In this document: piece by piece, positions 33,840 through 45,300 of the stretch
Position numbering within the stretch: position 1 is the first letter of the stretch
How the letters are laid out: the number at the start of each line of letters is the position of its first letter
Source of the DNA: an uncultured Akkermansia sp.
GTDB taxonomy: Bacteria; Verrucomicrobiota; Verrucomicrobiia; Verrucomicrobiales; Akkermansiaceae
Length of the DNA stretch: 48,680 nt
Direction of reading: 5' to 3'
Assembly (NCBI GenBank): GCA_949296365.1
Contig: CASFPZ010000014.1
Span: 1 to 48,680 of the forward strand
The notes under the pieces: model-generated
What the model was told of the DNA's origin: nothing
The model's database searches: none
The model's input: the letters and a program-made list of their open reading frames with translations, nothing else
Translations under genes and position numbers: made by a program

Positions 33840-34697
33840 ATGTCATCCAACCGTACCATTTGGCTGAACGGCAAAGTTTTGCCTGAAGACCAGGCCTGTA
33901 TTTCTCCCTTTGACCTGGGGTTTTATGTTGGCGACGGCTGTTTCGAACTTCTCATTACGCAGGATGGGATCCCTTTTGCATTTTCCAGGCATTATGAACG
34001 TCTGCTGACTTCAGCAAGAAAGATGCGCATGCAGGTTAAGACGATTCCATCGAAGGAAGAGATGTTTCAGGCTGTCCGAGCTGTAATGGAGCGCAATCGC
34101 ATTCCTGATCCGGCTCGTATTCGCATCGTCGTTACTTCGGGTCTATCGCTATTGGGAGGCTTACGCTGTGGAGCTCCATGCACAGTGATGGTGTCTGTGG
34201 TTCCTGGGTCTCAACTTGCCGATACTTCCAAGGTTGTGACAAGCTCGAGCCGCATCAATGAAACGAGTCCGTTGGCTGGCATTAAAACATTATCATTCAT
34301 TGAGAACATGTTGCTTATGGCTGATGCTCTCAATCAAAATGCAGAAGAAGTCATTATGGCCAATACGGCTGGCAATATTTGTGCGGGCGCTATTTCAAAT
34401 GTTTTCTGGGTTCGCGATGGCGTTGTCAGGACGTGCCCTGTTGAAGAGGGAGCCTTCCCTGGCGTTACCCGCGAGCTTGTCATTGAGCTGTGCGAGCAAT
34501 TGGGAATTCCTGTCGAAGAAACGACAGAACCATATGATACGTTCCTTTCATCGTTAGACGAAGTTTTCCTGACATCGTCTGTTGGGGGAGTTCGTCCTGT
34601 TGCAATGATTGACGATCGGCGATTATTCCCTGGGGCGGTAACAATGCGTTTGCGCAAGGCCTATGCTGATCTTCTCGATGACAACCTCGACCCTTAA
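33840..34697 (+). CDS. PLP-dependent class IV aminotransferase with Ala replacing the PLP-N1 glutamate
   Basis: A 285-residue fold-type IV aminotransferase (branched-chain, D-amino-acid or aminodeoxychorismate-lyase branch). The PLP-binding Lys149 lies in GIKTLSFIENML, and EVIMANTAGN is followed by AISNVFWV, the usual cofactor-domain strand. In relatives, a Glu at the position of Ala182 (GNICAGAISN; canonical GNVTEGSSSN) hydrogen-bonds the pyridine nitrogen of PLP. Here the codon is GCG, so this key residue is missing. The protein may have reduced or altered activity, or act as a different PLP enzyme. The precise substrate cannot be assigned. It is monocistronic, between the PpiD-like gene and GH95. 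Confidence 0.8.
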   Translation: MSSNRTIWLNGKVLPEDQACISPFDLGFYVGDGCFELLITQDGIPFAFSRHYERLLTSARKMRMQVKTIPSKEEMFQAVRAVMERNRIPDPARIRIVVTSGLSLLGGLRCGAPCTVMVSVVPGSQLADTSKVVTSSSRINETSPLAGIKTLSFIENMLLMADALNQNAEEVIMANTAGNICAGAISNVFWVRDGVVRTCPVEEGAFPGVTRELVIELCEQLGIPVEETTEPYDTFLSSLDEVFLTSSVGGVRPVAMIDDRRLFPGAVTMRLRKAYADLLDDNLDP

Positions 34698-34795
34698 TGC
34701 GGCATTTTAAGTTTGGTTCAATGTCTGGAAATCGGACCAAGCCCAAATATATTCACTCTGTGTTAGAGAACCTTATGTTGGTACCGATGGGAGTG

Positions 34796-37357
34796 CTATG
34801 AGGTTGGCGTAATATCATAGATTATCCCTTTGTCCGTTGGAAATTGGGCTTCGTACCAGGAATAGAATCCATTAGATTGAAGTTTGCCGGATTCTGCGAG
34901 GGCCTTTCCTTGGCGCGAGACTTTAAAGGGAACCGCCGCGCGAATGACACAAGGTTTTCCGGAATTTGAGGTGATCGAGGCTGAGGTCAGTTGACCTTGT
35001 TCCCAGCAGATGCTGACTTCAAAGTTTCCTCTAGCTTTGAGCCCTCTGACGCGACCTTGGGGCCAGGCGTCTGGCAGGGCTGGTAAGAGATGCAGGAACT
35101 CCTCATGGCTTTGGACGAGCATTTCCGCAACGCCGGCTGTGTAGCCGAAATTGCCGTCGATCTGGAATGGCGGGTGCAAGTCGAGCATATTCTTAGCGAG
35201 TCCGCCTCCACGGCGGCCTGTACCGAATCCTATCGGATTGAATAGGTTTGAAATAATTTTATAGGCGTGATTGCCGTCCTTTTGCCTGGCCCAAAAGTTG
35301 ATCTTCCATCCCATGGACCAACCAGTGGCGGCATCGCCGCGTCTTTCTAGCGTTTTTCGTACGGCACGAAACAAGTCGGGTGTCTTGTCTGCGGTAATTT
35401 GGTCACCGGGATGGAACCCATAAAGGTGGGAAAGGTGCCGATGTCTTGGGTCTGTTTCTTTGAAATCGTACATCCATTCTTGAAGTTGGCCTTTAGCGCC
35501 TATTTGATAGGGCAGGAGGCGTGGTAGCATAGATTGAAGTTTCTTTCGGAATTCATGGTCGATCTGGAATTTTTCGGCAGTGGCGACGGTGCGTGTAAAG
35601 ACTTCCCGAACGATAGCCATGTCCATAGTAGGCCCCATGCTGATGGAACTTCGCCTATTGTCCGGGGCGATGAAGCTGTTTTCTGGCGAACTCCCGACTG
35701 GGGTGACGAGTCTTCCATGATTGTCATCAATTAACCAATCGACGTAGAATTCTGCGGCGCCTTTAAAGAGCGGGTAAGCGCGTTCGCGCAGGAATTGTTC
35801 ATCCTGAGAGAACAAATAGTGTTCCCATAAATGGCTACACAACCACCCTTGGGCCATGGGCCAGTAGGAAGCTCTAGGATCGTTGTCGGACGGGCGAGTC
35901 TCGCGCCAGATCGACGAATTGTGGTGAGCGACCCAACCGTGGGCAAAATACATGTCTCTAGCTGTTTCCCTACCAGAGATAGCTAATTCCTCGATCATCT
36001 TGAACAGGGGCTCATGGCATTCGGAGAGGTTGGTAACTTCGGCCGGCCAATAATTCATCTGGAGATTGATGTTCATGGTGTAGGCGCTGGTCCATGCTGG
36101 AAACATGTCTTTGTTCCAGATCCCTTGTAAATTCATGGGTTGTCCTTGCTTACGGGAGCCAGAGATCATCAAATATCTCCCGTATTGAAACAAGGTGGCT
36201 GCTAATTGAGGATCTGGCTGATCAGCAAATTGATCGATTCGCTGGTCGGTGGGCAATGCCATTTGTTCTGGTGTCGAGGTTAGCTCTAGATAAACGCGTT
36301 CAAACAGACTTTTGTAATCGTCGATGTGGCGTTGCCTGACGGTAGGCATTCCAAGCGTAAGCGCTTTGTTGAGAAAATAATTGGTTTTTTGGACAGAGTT
36401 AATTCCTTCTCGGCTGGGGCTTTTCTGGAATCCATTAAAACTGGTGGCCATGCTCAGAACGAAATACACGTTGTCAGTATCGTAAATACGCAGTGTGTTT
36501 CCCTGAATTTCTATCTTGCCTTCACGAGGTAAAACTGGAGTTACCTGTGCTGAGAAAAACATGCCGCGCCCATCAATTTCCTTTCCGTACAAAGCGCGTT
36601 TGTTTGTTTTGCGCTTTCCGTCTTTGTCAAACAACTCTGGGTGTTTATGTTGATCTCCCCATTGTTCGATCGTTTCGAGCGATCGGTTCTCTGCGTATCC
36701 TGGCGCTTGGCCACGCATAAGGAGCCCGGTTGAATTCGAAGCAGTGGTTTGGACTGTAATGTGAGGAGAAGTCAGTGACAACGTCATGTCGAGGCCTTTG
36801 GGCTTGGATGACTTGCAGTGAATTACGATGACTTCATCGGGACATGAGGCAAAGATTTCTCGCTCATAAGCGATGCCGTTTTTGACGTAGGAGACACGGG
36901 ATATGGCGTCAGATAGATTGAGCTCGCGGCGGTATTGGAAAACGGGACCGTCTTGATTGTCGTTAATGTGTAGATCGCCCAATGGCTGATAGGGTTGGTT
37001 GAGGCGACCGAGCCAGTTTTTTCGAACGTATTCCTGGGCCTCTGGGTATTTCCCTGTTTTGATGAGATTGATGGCGTGTCGTTTGGATTCTGGTGTGATG
37101 CGGACTCCTTTGTATTCGATGCCAGGCTCTCCGCTGTAGAGTGTATTTTCATTGAGTTGTAATGTTTCGTTGTCGGTCTTTCCGAAAACCATGGCGCCGA
37201 TGCGCCCATTCCCAATGGGCAGTGCTTCATTCCAATTGGTTGCTGGCGTATTGTACCACAAAAGCATTTCAGACGTGGTTGTTGGTTGCCCCCATAGCGG
37301 CCAAGCGGCCTCTAACGCACAGAAAGTAGTGACAAGAATGAAAAATCGCGATTTCAT
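34796..37357 (-). CDS. Alpha-L-fucosidase, GH95 family, secreted
   Basis: From ATG 37357 the enzyme has 853 residues, with a signal-like N-terminus (KSRFFILVTTFCALEAAW). It should hydrolyse alpha-1,2-linked fucose of host mucin and milk glycans, or galactose in related plant-active members. The (alpha/alpha)6 barrel holds the expected catalytic residues: two Asn in TMNINLQMNYWPAE (429 and 431), the general acid Glu559 in SSPEN, and Asp734 in FQIDGNFG. The N-terminal ALPIGNGRIGAMVFG block is also typical. ATG 37402 would add 15 non-signal residues, so I prefer 37357. It lies downstream of the BASS-type transporter on the same strand. Confidence 0.93.
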   Translation of the reverse strand: MKSRFFILVTTFCALEAAWPLWGQPTTTSEMLLWYNTPATNWNEALPIGNGRIGAMVFGKTDNETLQLNENTLYSGEPGIEYKGVRITPESKRHAINLIKTGKYPEAQEYVRKNWLGRLNQPYQPLGDLHINDNQDGPVFQYRRELNLSDAISRVSYVKNGIAYEREIFASCPDEVIVIHCKSSKPKGLDMTLSLTSPHITVQTTASNSTGLLMRGQAPGYAENRSLETIEQWGDQHKHPELFDKDGKRKTNKRALYGKEIDGRGMFFSAQVTPVLPREGKIEIQGNTLRIYDTDNVYFVLSMATSFNGFQKSPSREGINSVQKTNYFLNKALTLGMPTVRQRHIDDYKSLFERVYLELTSTPEQMALPTDQRIDQFADQPDPQLAATLFQYGRYLMISGSRKQGQPMNLQGIWNKDMFPAWTSAYTMNINLQMNYWPAEVTNLSECHEPLFKMIEELAISGRETARDMYFAHGWVAHHNSSIWRETRPSDNDPRASYWPMAQGWLCSHLWEHYLFSQDEQFLRERAYPLFKGAAEFYVDWLIDDNHGRLVTPVGSSPENSFIAPDNRRSSISMGPTMDMAIVREVFTRTVATAEKFQIDHEFRKKLQSMLPRLLPYQIGAKGQLQEWMYDFKETDPRHRHLSHLYGFHPGDQITADKTPDLFRAVRKTLERRGDAATGWSMGWKINFWARQKDGNHAYKIISNLFNPIGFGTGRRGGGLAKNMLDLHPPFQIDGNFGYTAGVAEMLVQSHEEFLHLLPALPDAWPQGRVRGLKARGNFEVSICWEQGQLTSASITSNSGKPCVIRAAVPFKVSRQGKALAESGKLQSNGFYSWYEAQFPTDKGIIYDITPTS

Positions 37358-37525
37358 CGTAGGTAAAAAGTAGGAAGAAGAAAAACGGTTGGAACCCCAC
37401 ACCGAATAGTTATCGACTTTTTACCTTAGGCATGAGGCGAATATCAAGCCCCAACTGTGTGGTCTGAGGAAAGAGAGATCCAGGTCTATCGACGCGAATT
37501 AAGCCAAATACAAAGAAAGACGCAT

Positions 37526-37571
37526 GAAAATCAGGATTGTTGACGGGCGAAAATCAGGATTGTTGACGGGC
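37526..37571. repeat. Perfect 23-bp tandem duplication at the transporter's stop codon
   Basis: A 23-base unit (starting GAAAATCAGG and ending GACGGGC) occurs twice in direct succession, 37526-37548 and 37549-37571. The right copy contains the last codons and stop of the transporter gene (stop at 37554-37556), and the left copy lies just past it. The exact identity suggests a recent slippage event. Confidence 0.9.
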
Positions 37572-38594
37572 TGTACAGGTCCCTCGCATAGAAGGAGACA
37601 GCTGAGGGGAATGGCTGGAATACTCAGTTCGGGCAGCTAGAACATCCTGTTTTTGTTTTCTACGGAGCTGCCAGGCGTTGATGATGTTTTGCCAGAGAAT
37701 GTACCCGCTCGGGGCAAGACCTACTACTGGAGATAAGTAAATGTGAGCGATCCAAATGGCAAAAATAGTGTTTTTTTGAGCAAGTCCTTGTCCTGCGCTT
37801 ATGACGTCGCGGTCGAAATAACCGAGGAACTTGCCGAGAATGAACTGGACGATGCAGATGGCCAGGCTGATGAGGCCAAGGCCAATTTGGAGGCTAACGT
37901 CGACGCCGCTATGAACTAGTGAATAGAGGGCTTGACCGGTAACAATCATCAGAGTGAAGGTCCACAGATAGAAGGCAAGATCTTTACAACGAGTTACAAT
38001 AAAATGGTGAGCGCTAGGAAGGAAAACCCGGAGTGCCCAAGCGGTTAAAAAAGGACAAATGAGCATGGGAAAGACTCGTTGCAAGATAGACAGACATTGC
38101 TGATAGAATGAAGTTTCTACGGTGGTTTCGACCAGGGGAAAGAGAAGGGGAATGAAAATTGCTGCTACAGAATTACTGAGCATAGTATAACTAGTTACTG
38201 TAGTCTCATTGCCCCCTAGTTTGCGAGTGATGACTGCTGCCGCAGTGGCTGTTGGACAGATAAAACAAATCATGGCTCCCTCGGCCAAAAGGCGATACGA
38301 AAAACTAGGGTTGTAATGAAGAAAGGCGGCAATTGCTGAACATGAAGAGACCTGGAACAACATGAGCCAAACATGCCAGCGTCGCAGGCGCATATCCCGA
38401 GGATTCACTTTGCAAAATGTAATAAAGAGCATGACAAAAGTGATGTATGGGATGATACCTGTGGCTAGTTGAAGCATTACTGGTTTTAGGGGATCGAGAA
38501 AGGAAACATAATGGAAAACGAGATAAACCAGACAACCGCTAACAAGGCTGCAAATGAGAATCCAGTTTTTGAGAAGTTGAACTATCTGGCTCAT
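37554..38594 (-). CDS. BASS-type (bile acid:sodium symporter family) transporter
   Basis: A 346-residue integral membrane protein with about nine or ten hydrophobic helices. The block FICPTATAAAVITRKLGGN and the later GQGLAQKNTIFAIWIA match the two broken-helix substrate/sodium regions of BASS-like transporters seen in Bacteroidetes and relatives. The substrate is unknown; organic acids or sterol-like anions are possible. ATG 38594 (MSQIVQ) is preferred over 38639 because the first helix follows directly. The gene end overlaps a tandem duplication, and GH95 lies downstream on the same strand. Confidence 0.7.
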   Translation of the reverse strand: MSQIVQLLKNWILICSLVSGCLVYLVFHYVSFLDPLKPVMLQLATGIIPYITFVMLFITFCKVNPRDMRLRRWHVWLMLFQVSSCSAIAAFLHYNPSFSYRLLAEGAMICFICPTATAAAVITRKLGGNETTVTSYTMLSNSVAAIFIPLLFPLVETTVETSFYQQCLSILQRVFPMLICPFLTAWALRVFLPSAHHFIVTRCKDLAFYLWTFTLMIVTGQALYSLVHSGVDVSLQIGLGLISLAICIVQFILGKFLGYFDRDVISAGQGLAQKNTIFAIWIAHIYLSPVVGLAPSGYILWQNIINAWQLRRKQKQDVLAARTEYSSHSPQLSPSMRGTCTARQQS

Positions 38595-38639
38595 AGGGTA
38601 AACTAGATGCAAACGGAAACTAAACAGCGACATAGCCAC

Positions 38640-39347
38640 GGATAGCTAGACGCAGTATCAATGGCGTATTTCAAAAATAATCCGCCTGCGTTCTATGCCT
38701 TTGACTGGAAATGACAATTAAAATTTCAATAATTAAAACCGATTGTGTCATAATTTGTGGGAATTATTCCAAATTCTCGTGAAAAACAATTGGCTGAATT
38801 TCGACCTCAAGTACGAAAAATCGTAATTAATTTTCATGTGGTTACTGTGAAGTTACAGTATAATCCCGGGGATTGAGCTACTTGCTGGACGCGAGAGCTC
38901 CGGGGAAACGCAAGTTAACGGTTTTTCCATTGGGTAATTCTACCCGGACGCTGTTAAATCAGAGCGTCGAAGTTTTTCCTCCTGCACAGGAAGTGCCGTG
39001 TAAGCTGGTTGAGTTTTTTGTCTGTCATGCTCGCAGATGATTGGGGTGTTGGAGATAATTGTAGTGATTTTTATGGCCTGTTTGGCGTAATATGAGATAA
39101 TCATGATGAAATTAGATAAATTGATAAAATAAAATCTCTTTTTTATATTAATGCGATCTCTAATGGGATTATAATTGGATTTAATTTGTATGGATTAGAT
39201 GTGAATAGGATATTAATTGGTTGTTAGTGTTATTGTAATAGAATTTACCCTCCTGTTTATGCATAGAGGTTAATGCAAAAATCTATATTGTTTGTCTTGT
39301 AAAATGTTTAGGTCATTGTTAAAAATTTGGTGGATTTTTTTATAGAT
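38640..39347. other. 708-bp intergenic region with a possible gene remnant
   Basis: Most of this gap is very AT-rich and presumably contains the promoters of the transporter (leftward) and the giant PATR gene (rightward), though I could not place boxes confidently. Only 38864-39040 has coding-like composition. No RNA gene was recognised. Confidence 0.5.
38864..39040 (+). pseudogene. Possible C-terminal remnant of a degraded gene
   Basis: A 58-codon open frame with no good start, bounded upstream by TAA at 38861 and ending in TGA at 39038. It is clearly GC-richer than its AT-rich surroundings and translates to a protein-like C-terminus (for example RKLTVFPLGN, FPPAQEVPCKLVEFF). I do not recognise the family. 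It may be the surviving tail of a deleted gene or chance. Confidence 0.3.
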
Positions 39348-42300
39348 ATGAGATTACGCCTTCCCCTTCTTTTAGCCGCAGCTGTAATGTCTTGTTTTGT
39401 ACCGGAAACGACGTTTGCTCGTGGGTTCAGCATCAATTTTAACGATGGATCAGAAACGGATCTGATGAGTGGAGATGAGACGGCTGGCATGGTGGCCGTG
39501 GCTGGTAAGAACTGGTTCAATTTCACTCCGGAAGATGGAGCCCAGTCGGCGAATGTGACGATCGACAACGATGGTAACGCTCTGCAGAATGTTATTGTGA
39601 CTTCGACCCGCAATCCATGGGGGCCGAACAACGCCAACACGACGACTCAGACGGACAAATTGCTGGCTTCTTACATCGATGCCAGCACAAGTCAGGCTTA
39701 TTCGGTGACGATTACGGACATGTCGTATCTGGAGTCGACGGTGTATTTGATTTTGTCTGGTGATGGTCAGACTCCATTTAGCGCTATGAACGTGAACGGT
39801 ACGAACTGGACGTGGAAGAATGGAGAAATGGCGGAGGGAACAGATACGTGGGGTAATCGTGATGCCAACCAAGGGGCGTTGACGCTGGGAACGAATGTGT
39901 TGCAAATTGACGGAGTTACAGGGTCGACCATTGTGGCTTCCAATGTGTTAAGTAGTGGTCGTGGTACGTTGGCAGGGATTCAGGTGGTGGATTCGTATGA
40001 GGGTGTTTACCAGTACAGAGAACTTGACGCTGGGGAATCTGCCTGGGAAAGCGCCTCTTGGTCTGCAACGGAAGGAGAGACTGGAACGAGCGCATGGGGT
40101 GGAATTGGCCATGGGGCTGTGATTAACGCTTCGGGGGATGGCTCAACTCTGGTATTGGGTGGAGAAGTTGTGATGGACGGGTTGATTTTGCAGAGTGGCA
40201 ATTTGACTTTGTCGGACGGCTCTATTCAACTGGCGGGGCCCATGTCGTTGAACGCCTTGTCCGGGACCCAATTGACATTCGACAATGTCAGTTTTGCGGG
40301 TAGTTCCATGACTCTTTCCGGGGCAGGAACGTTTATCGTCGGAGATTTGGCGCAATTGACGGATCAGGTCAGGCTGTCTGGTGCAACTTTGGCGTTCGAT
40401 GGTGAGATCAGCAGTGGCGAGACACTGATTGTAATAGCAGGAAGTTTGGTCCAAACAGATGGATCTTCACTGTCGACATTACGTATTGAATCTGAAGGAA
40501 CGTTGGTGATTCAGAAGACTGTTGACGATCTGATTTCTGGTAGGGCGTTGACGTTGGAAAGTGGAAGCTCGATTACGGGAACGGGAAATCTTGTGTTTTC
40601 CGCGCAAGATAACGTCAAGGCTTCGCTGGAAACGAATGGTGATATACCTGGTTGGGTATCGATTTCTAGTAATGTTTCTTTGGGACAGGATGATACGGTG
40701 TGGACGGTGGGCGATACGACGGGAAATGATGAAGCCGATTTGTTGGTTTCTGGCGCTGTGTCGAATGGATCGGCTGGGAATCATAATTTGGTGAAGGAAG
40801 GCGCAGGGACGGTAGTGATCTCTGGCAATTACGGAGCCGGAGGAACGATTACTGTCAACGAAGGTAAGTTGTTGCTGACGAGCGGGAGTTTGCCTCAGGG
40901 CTCGACCATGGCTGCCGGAGCGACGTTAGGCGTGGCTTCGGGCGGAACTGTTAAGTGCTACATCTCCTCAAATAGGAGTTTCGATTCCGGAACTCTTGAA
41001 ATTGCAGCTGACGCTATGCTGCGGACAACTTCCAATTGGAAATATCATTTGACCTTGGGGGCCGAGTCGTATCTGGCTGGCGAAGGAACGTTGCGATTCG
41101 ATGTCCCGGAAGTGAATACTCAGCACGACGGCTACAGAAATTTGTATATCAATGGGAATACGGCGAATTTTACTGGTGCCGTAGAAATGTTGGCAACGGC
41201 GGCGATCCACGGTGACAATGCGGATAGGGCGTATCGTACGCAGTTATATCTGAACCCGGCTGATAGCGTGTTTGGCGGGGTAATTCGAACGGTCGGGATT
41301 ACGAAAGCGGGCGGTGGTGATGTTAGCGTGGTGGATGAATCCGTGAGCCCGGACGCCGCAATCATCCATTTGCAGAAAACGATGAGTGTAGGGGGCTTTG
41401 AAGGCCTTGGAGGACAGATTGTCAATGATACACCGGATACAGCGATTACGTTGACCGTTGGAGATGATGACGATCACGAGTTCGGCGGTTCGTTAGGCGC
41501 AGGTATCAATCTTGTCAAGACTGGTTCTGGCTCGCAGACTTTTTCGGGCGATCTGACGGCTATGTCTGGCACAATTACCTTAACGAGTGGAACCTTGAAT
41601 TTGGCTGGGACTGCGGCTGAAGGCGGGCTTCAGTTGACGACCTTGACGAGTGGTACTTTGGGCGTAGGAACGACGATTCAATACACAAATCAATTCGCCA
41701 GCGACGGAGTGACGATGGCCATGCTTGACGGCGGTGTTTTGTTGGGAGAGTCGGCGAGTTCAAATTTGGCTTTTGGCGGGACTGTGGCAGCTGGTGTGGG
41801 AACGATTTCGTTGACTAGCGGCGGATCTGTTGTTTTGGGAGATTATGCCGTAGGCGATTGTGGAAGTTTGATTACGGTGGATTTGGGATCGACAGCTATT
41901 GATCAATTGACTCTGACAGCCAACAATACGACATTAGCTGATCTGCAGAGAACGTTGATGGTATCGTCTGGAGACACTCTGTACGCGGTGTCAGGATATG
42001 AAAACGGGACGGTTTCTTTCTCAGCTCTAAATGAATTGACTGCCGACAGCGCATCAGGAGATTACTCCTATTATCGAAACTCTGGGGAAGTTGTTTTGAC
42101 TCGCGCTGAGGGGTACAATATGGATGTGTTGTTAATCAACGTCGATGCCGACACCGAAACAACCGATCGGATCGTGTTGAACGATGGCGTGACCCTGTCG
42201 GCAGAAGCTTTGAATTTCAACGCTGGCAGCGCGTATGCGATTCAGAATGCGAGCGACGCGCAAGGAAGTTTGGAGGTGGGGACGTTGTCGTTATTGAGCG

Positions 42301-45300
42301 AAAGCTCGTTCACCTTAGGGACTGTAACGACGATTGGCAAGCTGTATGCAGACAATGGAACCTTGACGCTGACTGGCAATACGGTCATTGAATATGCCAA
42401 TGCCCAGCTGAGTTCACTGAACTTTGACGGTGTGAGCTTGACTGTGGGCGGTGCTGAGTCAAATATTATAGCCGAAAACTCAATTGGTTTAAATTCCAAT
42501 ACGACGTTAATTCTCAGAGACGGTGCAAGTTTGTCCGCAGAGTCTCTGTTTATTGGTGACGATAACACATTCACATTGGGAGACGACGAAGGAAGTGTCG
42601 GCTCATTTTCAGTAAACTGTTTTTGGGGCGCCGACAGCAATGGGAGCACAGGTACGGTGAGTATTAAATCCGGAAGCGTGATGAATGTCTTGGGTGCAAC
42701 GGACTCGACTTCTCCTGGATCCACAGCTTTCCTGATGACGGAGTGGGGATGGAGCGGTGCTTCTTGCACGTTTAACATTGAAGGAGAATTGAACCTTCTC
42801 AACGCGCATATTTGCGTAAAGGACGGCCCGGGTTACATCAATGTCAACGACGGTGGTGTATTTAATACCAAAGGGTTGTATCTTGCTGTCAGAAGTGGGC
42901 TAAATGGCGCCGCGACACTGGATGTCAATTTGAATGCTGGCGGAACAATTAACATTGGTGCGGACGGCATCAGCACGACTAATGACAGTTATTACACATT
43001 GACGTTGAATGGCGGAACACTGGGTATCTTGGATTCGACTGATTCGTGGACGGCAACGAAAAATTTGACGTTGAGTGGAGACGTGGCCTTCAACACGCAG
43101 AAGTATACGCCGGACACGACTGGTCAAGGACCTTCGTATGACGGTTATGGCGACAATGAGAGCGGTACGATTTATGTGGACGGAACACTTAACTTGCATG
43201 GGAATACGTTGACGAAAGTTTCGGAAGGGGATCTGGTGATCAACGGTACGCTGGCGAGCGAGGAAACGAACACGGCTGAGGATGGCACGACAACGACAAC
43301 TCCTTTGGAATCAACGATCGACATTCAGGGGGGACGCTTTGTGTTGAACGGCTCCGGGGGCGGTGACATAACCGTGATTGGTGATGGTAGTTTGGTTGTT
43401 ACGGGTGACATGGAGTTGACTGCTGCCCAACAGACTGTTGTACTCGTGCAGGTTCAGGATGGCGGTGTTTTGACTTTCAACCCGGATGCCGACTCGATGA
43501 AACTGGGGGAAACGCTGGAAATCAAATCGGGTGGCACAGTCAACCTCACGCCGCATAGCAACGGAACTTCGGCTCTTAATTCGTTAGATTCGGTTGTTGT
43601 GTTACAGGAAGGAGGTCGTTTGCAGACGGGCGACGGCAACATTCTAGTGCAGGGTGGGGTGAGTGTTCAGCAGTCGGACGCAATTGCTGACGAGGCTGTC
43701 ATTCGTTTGACAATGTGGAATAAGCGAATGACCATTAGCGAGTTGAACGGGAGCGGAACGCTCGTTGTAACGCGCGAGGCTGGTGGTTGGAACTATGGTC
43801 CGACTGAATTGGCGATTGCGGGATCCAGTGAGGACGAAAGTGAACGATTCGAAGGGGTCTTGTCGATTACGAATTCCCAGTCAGACAACATTCAGCTCAA
43901 TGCTTACCTGAACGATCGTTATGCGGCGCAAAAAGCCATTGTGTCGCTGGATCATGAAGATGTGCATTTAAGGTTAGGTGTCGCAGAAACGGAAATCGCT
44001 GGATTGCGGAGCAACAACACCGTGACTAGCGTGGAATTGGGTGACGGGGCACAGAACTCGACTCTTACGATCAATTACGGAGGGGCTGAGGCAATTACGT
44101 ATTCTGGTATTATTGGGGAAGGCATAAGCATCGTAAAGACTGGCAGTGGGACACAGGTGTTGAATGGAGATTTGTCGGCGGTGACAGGGACGATGACTGT
44201 CAAAGAAGGAGTATTGGATCTGACAGGAGCCTCCCTGGGAGGAACGTTGCTGACCGATGGTGGTACGTTGGCCTTTGGAATCGCATCGATTGGGGAAGAC
44301 GTGGCGTTGTCGACGTCTGGATCTGCTGGCAGTCTGTGGTCAGGGTCGATAACTCTGGATGGAGCGACTGTCCACGTGTTGGCGAATGAATCCTTGGAGC
44401 CGCAGTATGCTTTGGGTACTGGATCGACTGTTTCCGTGGGAGGTAATGGAGCTGTGTTTGATATTTCAGCTTTGTCAGAGACGTCGGCTGGCATTCACAC
44501 GTACAACCTGTTTGTTGCAACTGGCGTGGTCGATCAGAGTGTGCTGAGTCTCAGCGGGATGATGATTGATGAATACGCCCGCGATTCGGTGACCTTCAAC
44601 CAGACGGACGAAGGTATGTTGCAGCTGATCTATAACAACATTGTCGACGTAACCTTGACTTGGGCGGGTACGGATGGAAATTCGACCTGGAAGGTACAGG
44701 GAAGTGAGGATTTGATTCCGTGGACGAGCGAGGATACGGAAGACGATCGGTTCTACAACAACGACGACGTGCTCTTTACGGCAGATGCTGCGAACCAGAC
44801 GGTAACGATAGAAGGGACGGTTAAGCCGCGCAGTATGGTTGTTACCGGAGGAAATTACGTGTTTAACGCGGCAGCTGGCGGTGGTTCAATTGCAGGAGAA
44901 GGCAATTTGGACATTTCTGGCGGAAACGTTACGATGAATTTGGCCAATAGCGCCTGGAATGGAGATATTTCTGTGGGTGGTGGCAGCGAATTGGCTTTTG
45001 TTGAGAATGCTCTGGGCAATGGTTCGGTAACATTGGGTAACGGCGCCGTATTGACTTGGTTGGCAGGGAATAGCCAAGATGTTTCTGGACAGCTGACGTG
45101 GGCTGACAATGCGCAAATAACGCTGAATATTGAGGGAGAGGGTGACACCGTAGTGTGGGGGACTGCTCATTCCGGCAATGGCCAAATTGTCAAATTGGGC
45201 GCAGGCACGTTGGAACTCAATGCCGCGAATTTGCTGAGCGGCACGTTGACGATCGGTTCTCAAACGGAAGAGGGCGGAACAGTTGCCATTACTGGCGGCG

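Noticed and set aside
38022..38052. tRNA-like 5' half (GGAGTGCCCAAGCGGTTAAA)
   Set aside because: It sits inside the transporter coding sequence, and no matching acceptor, anticodon or T arm follows.
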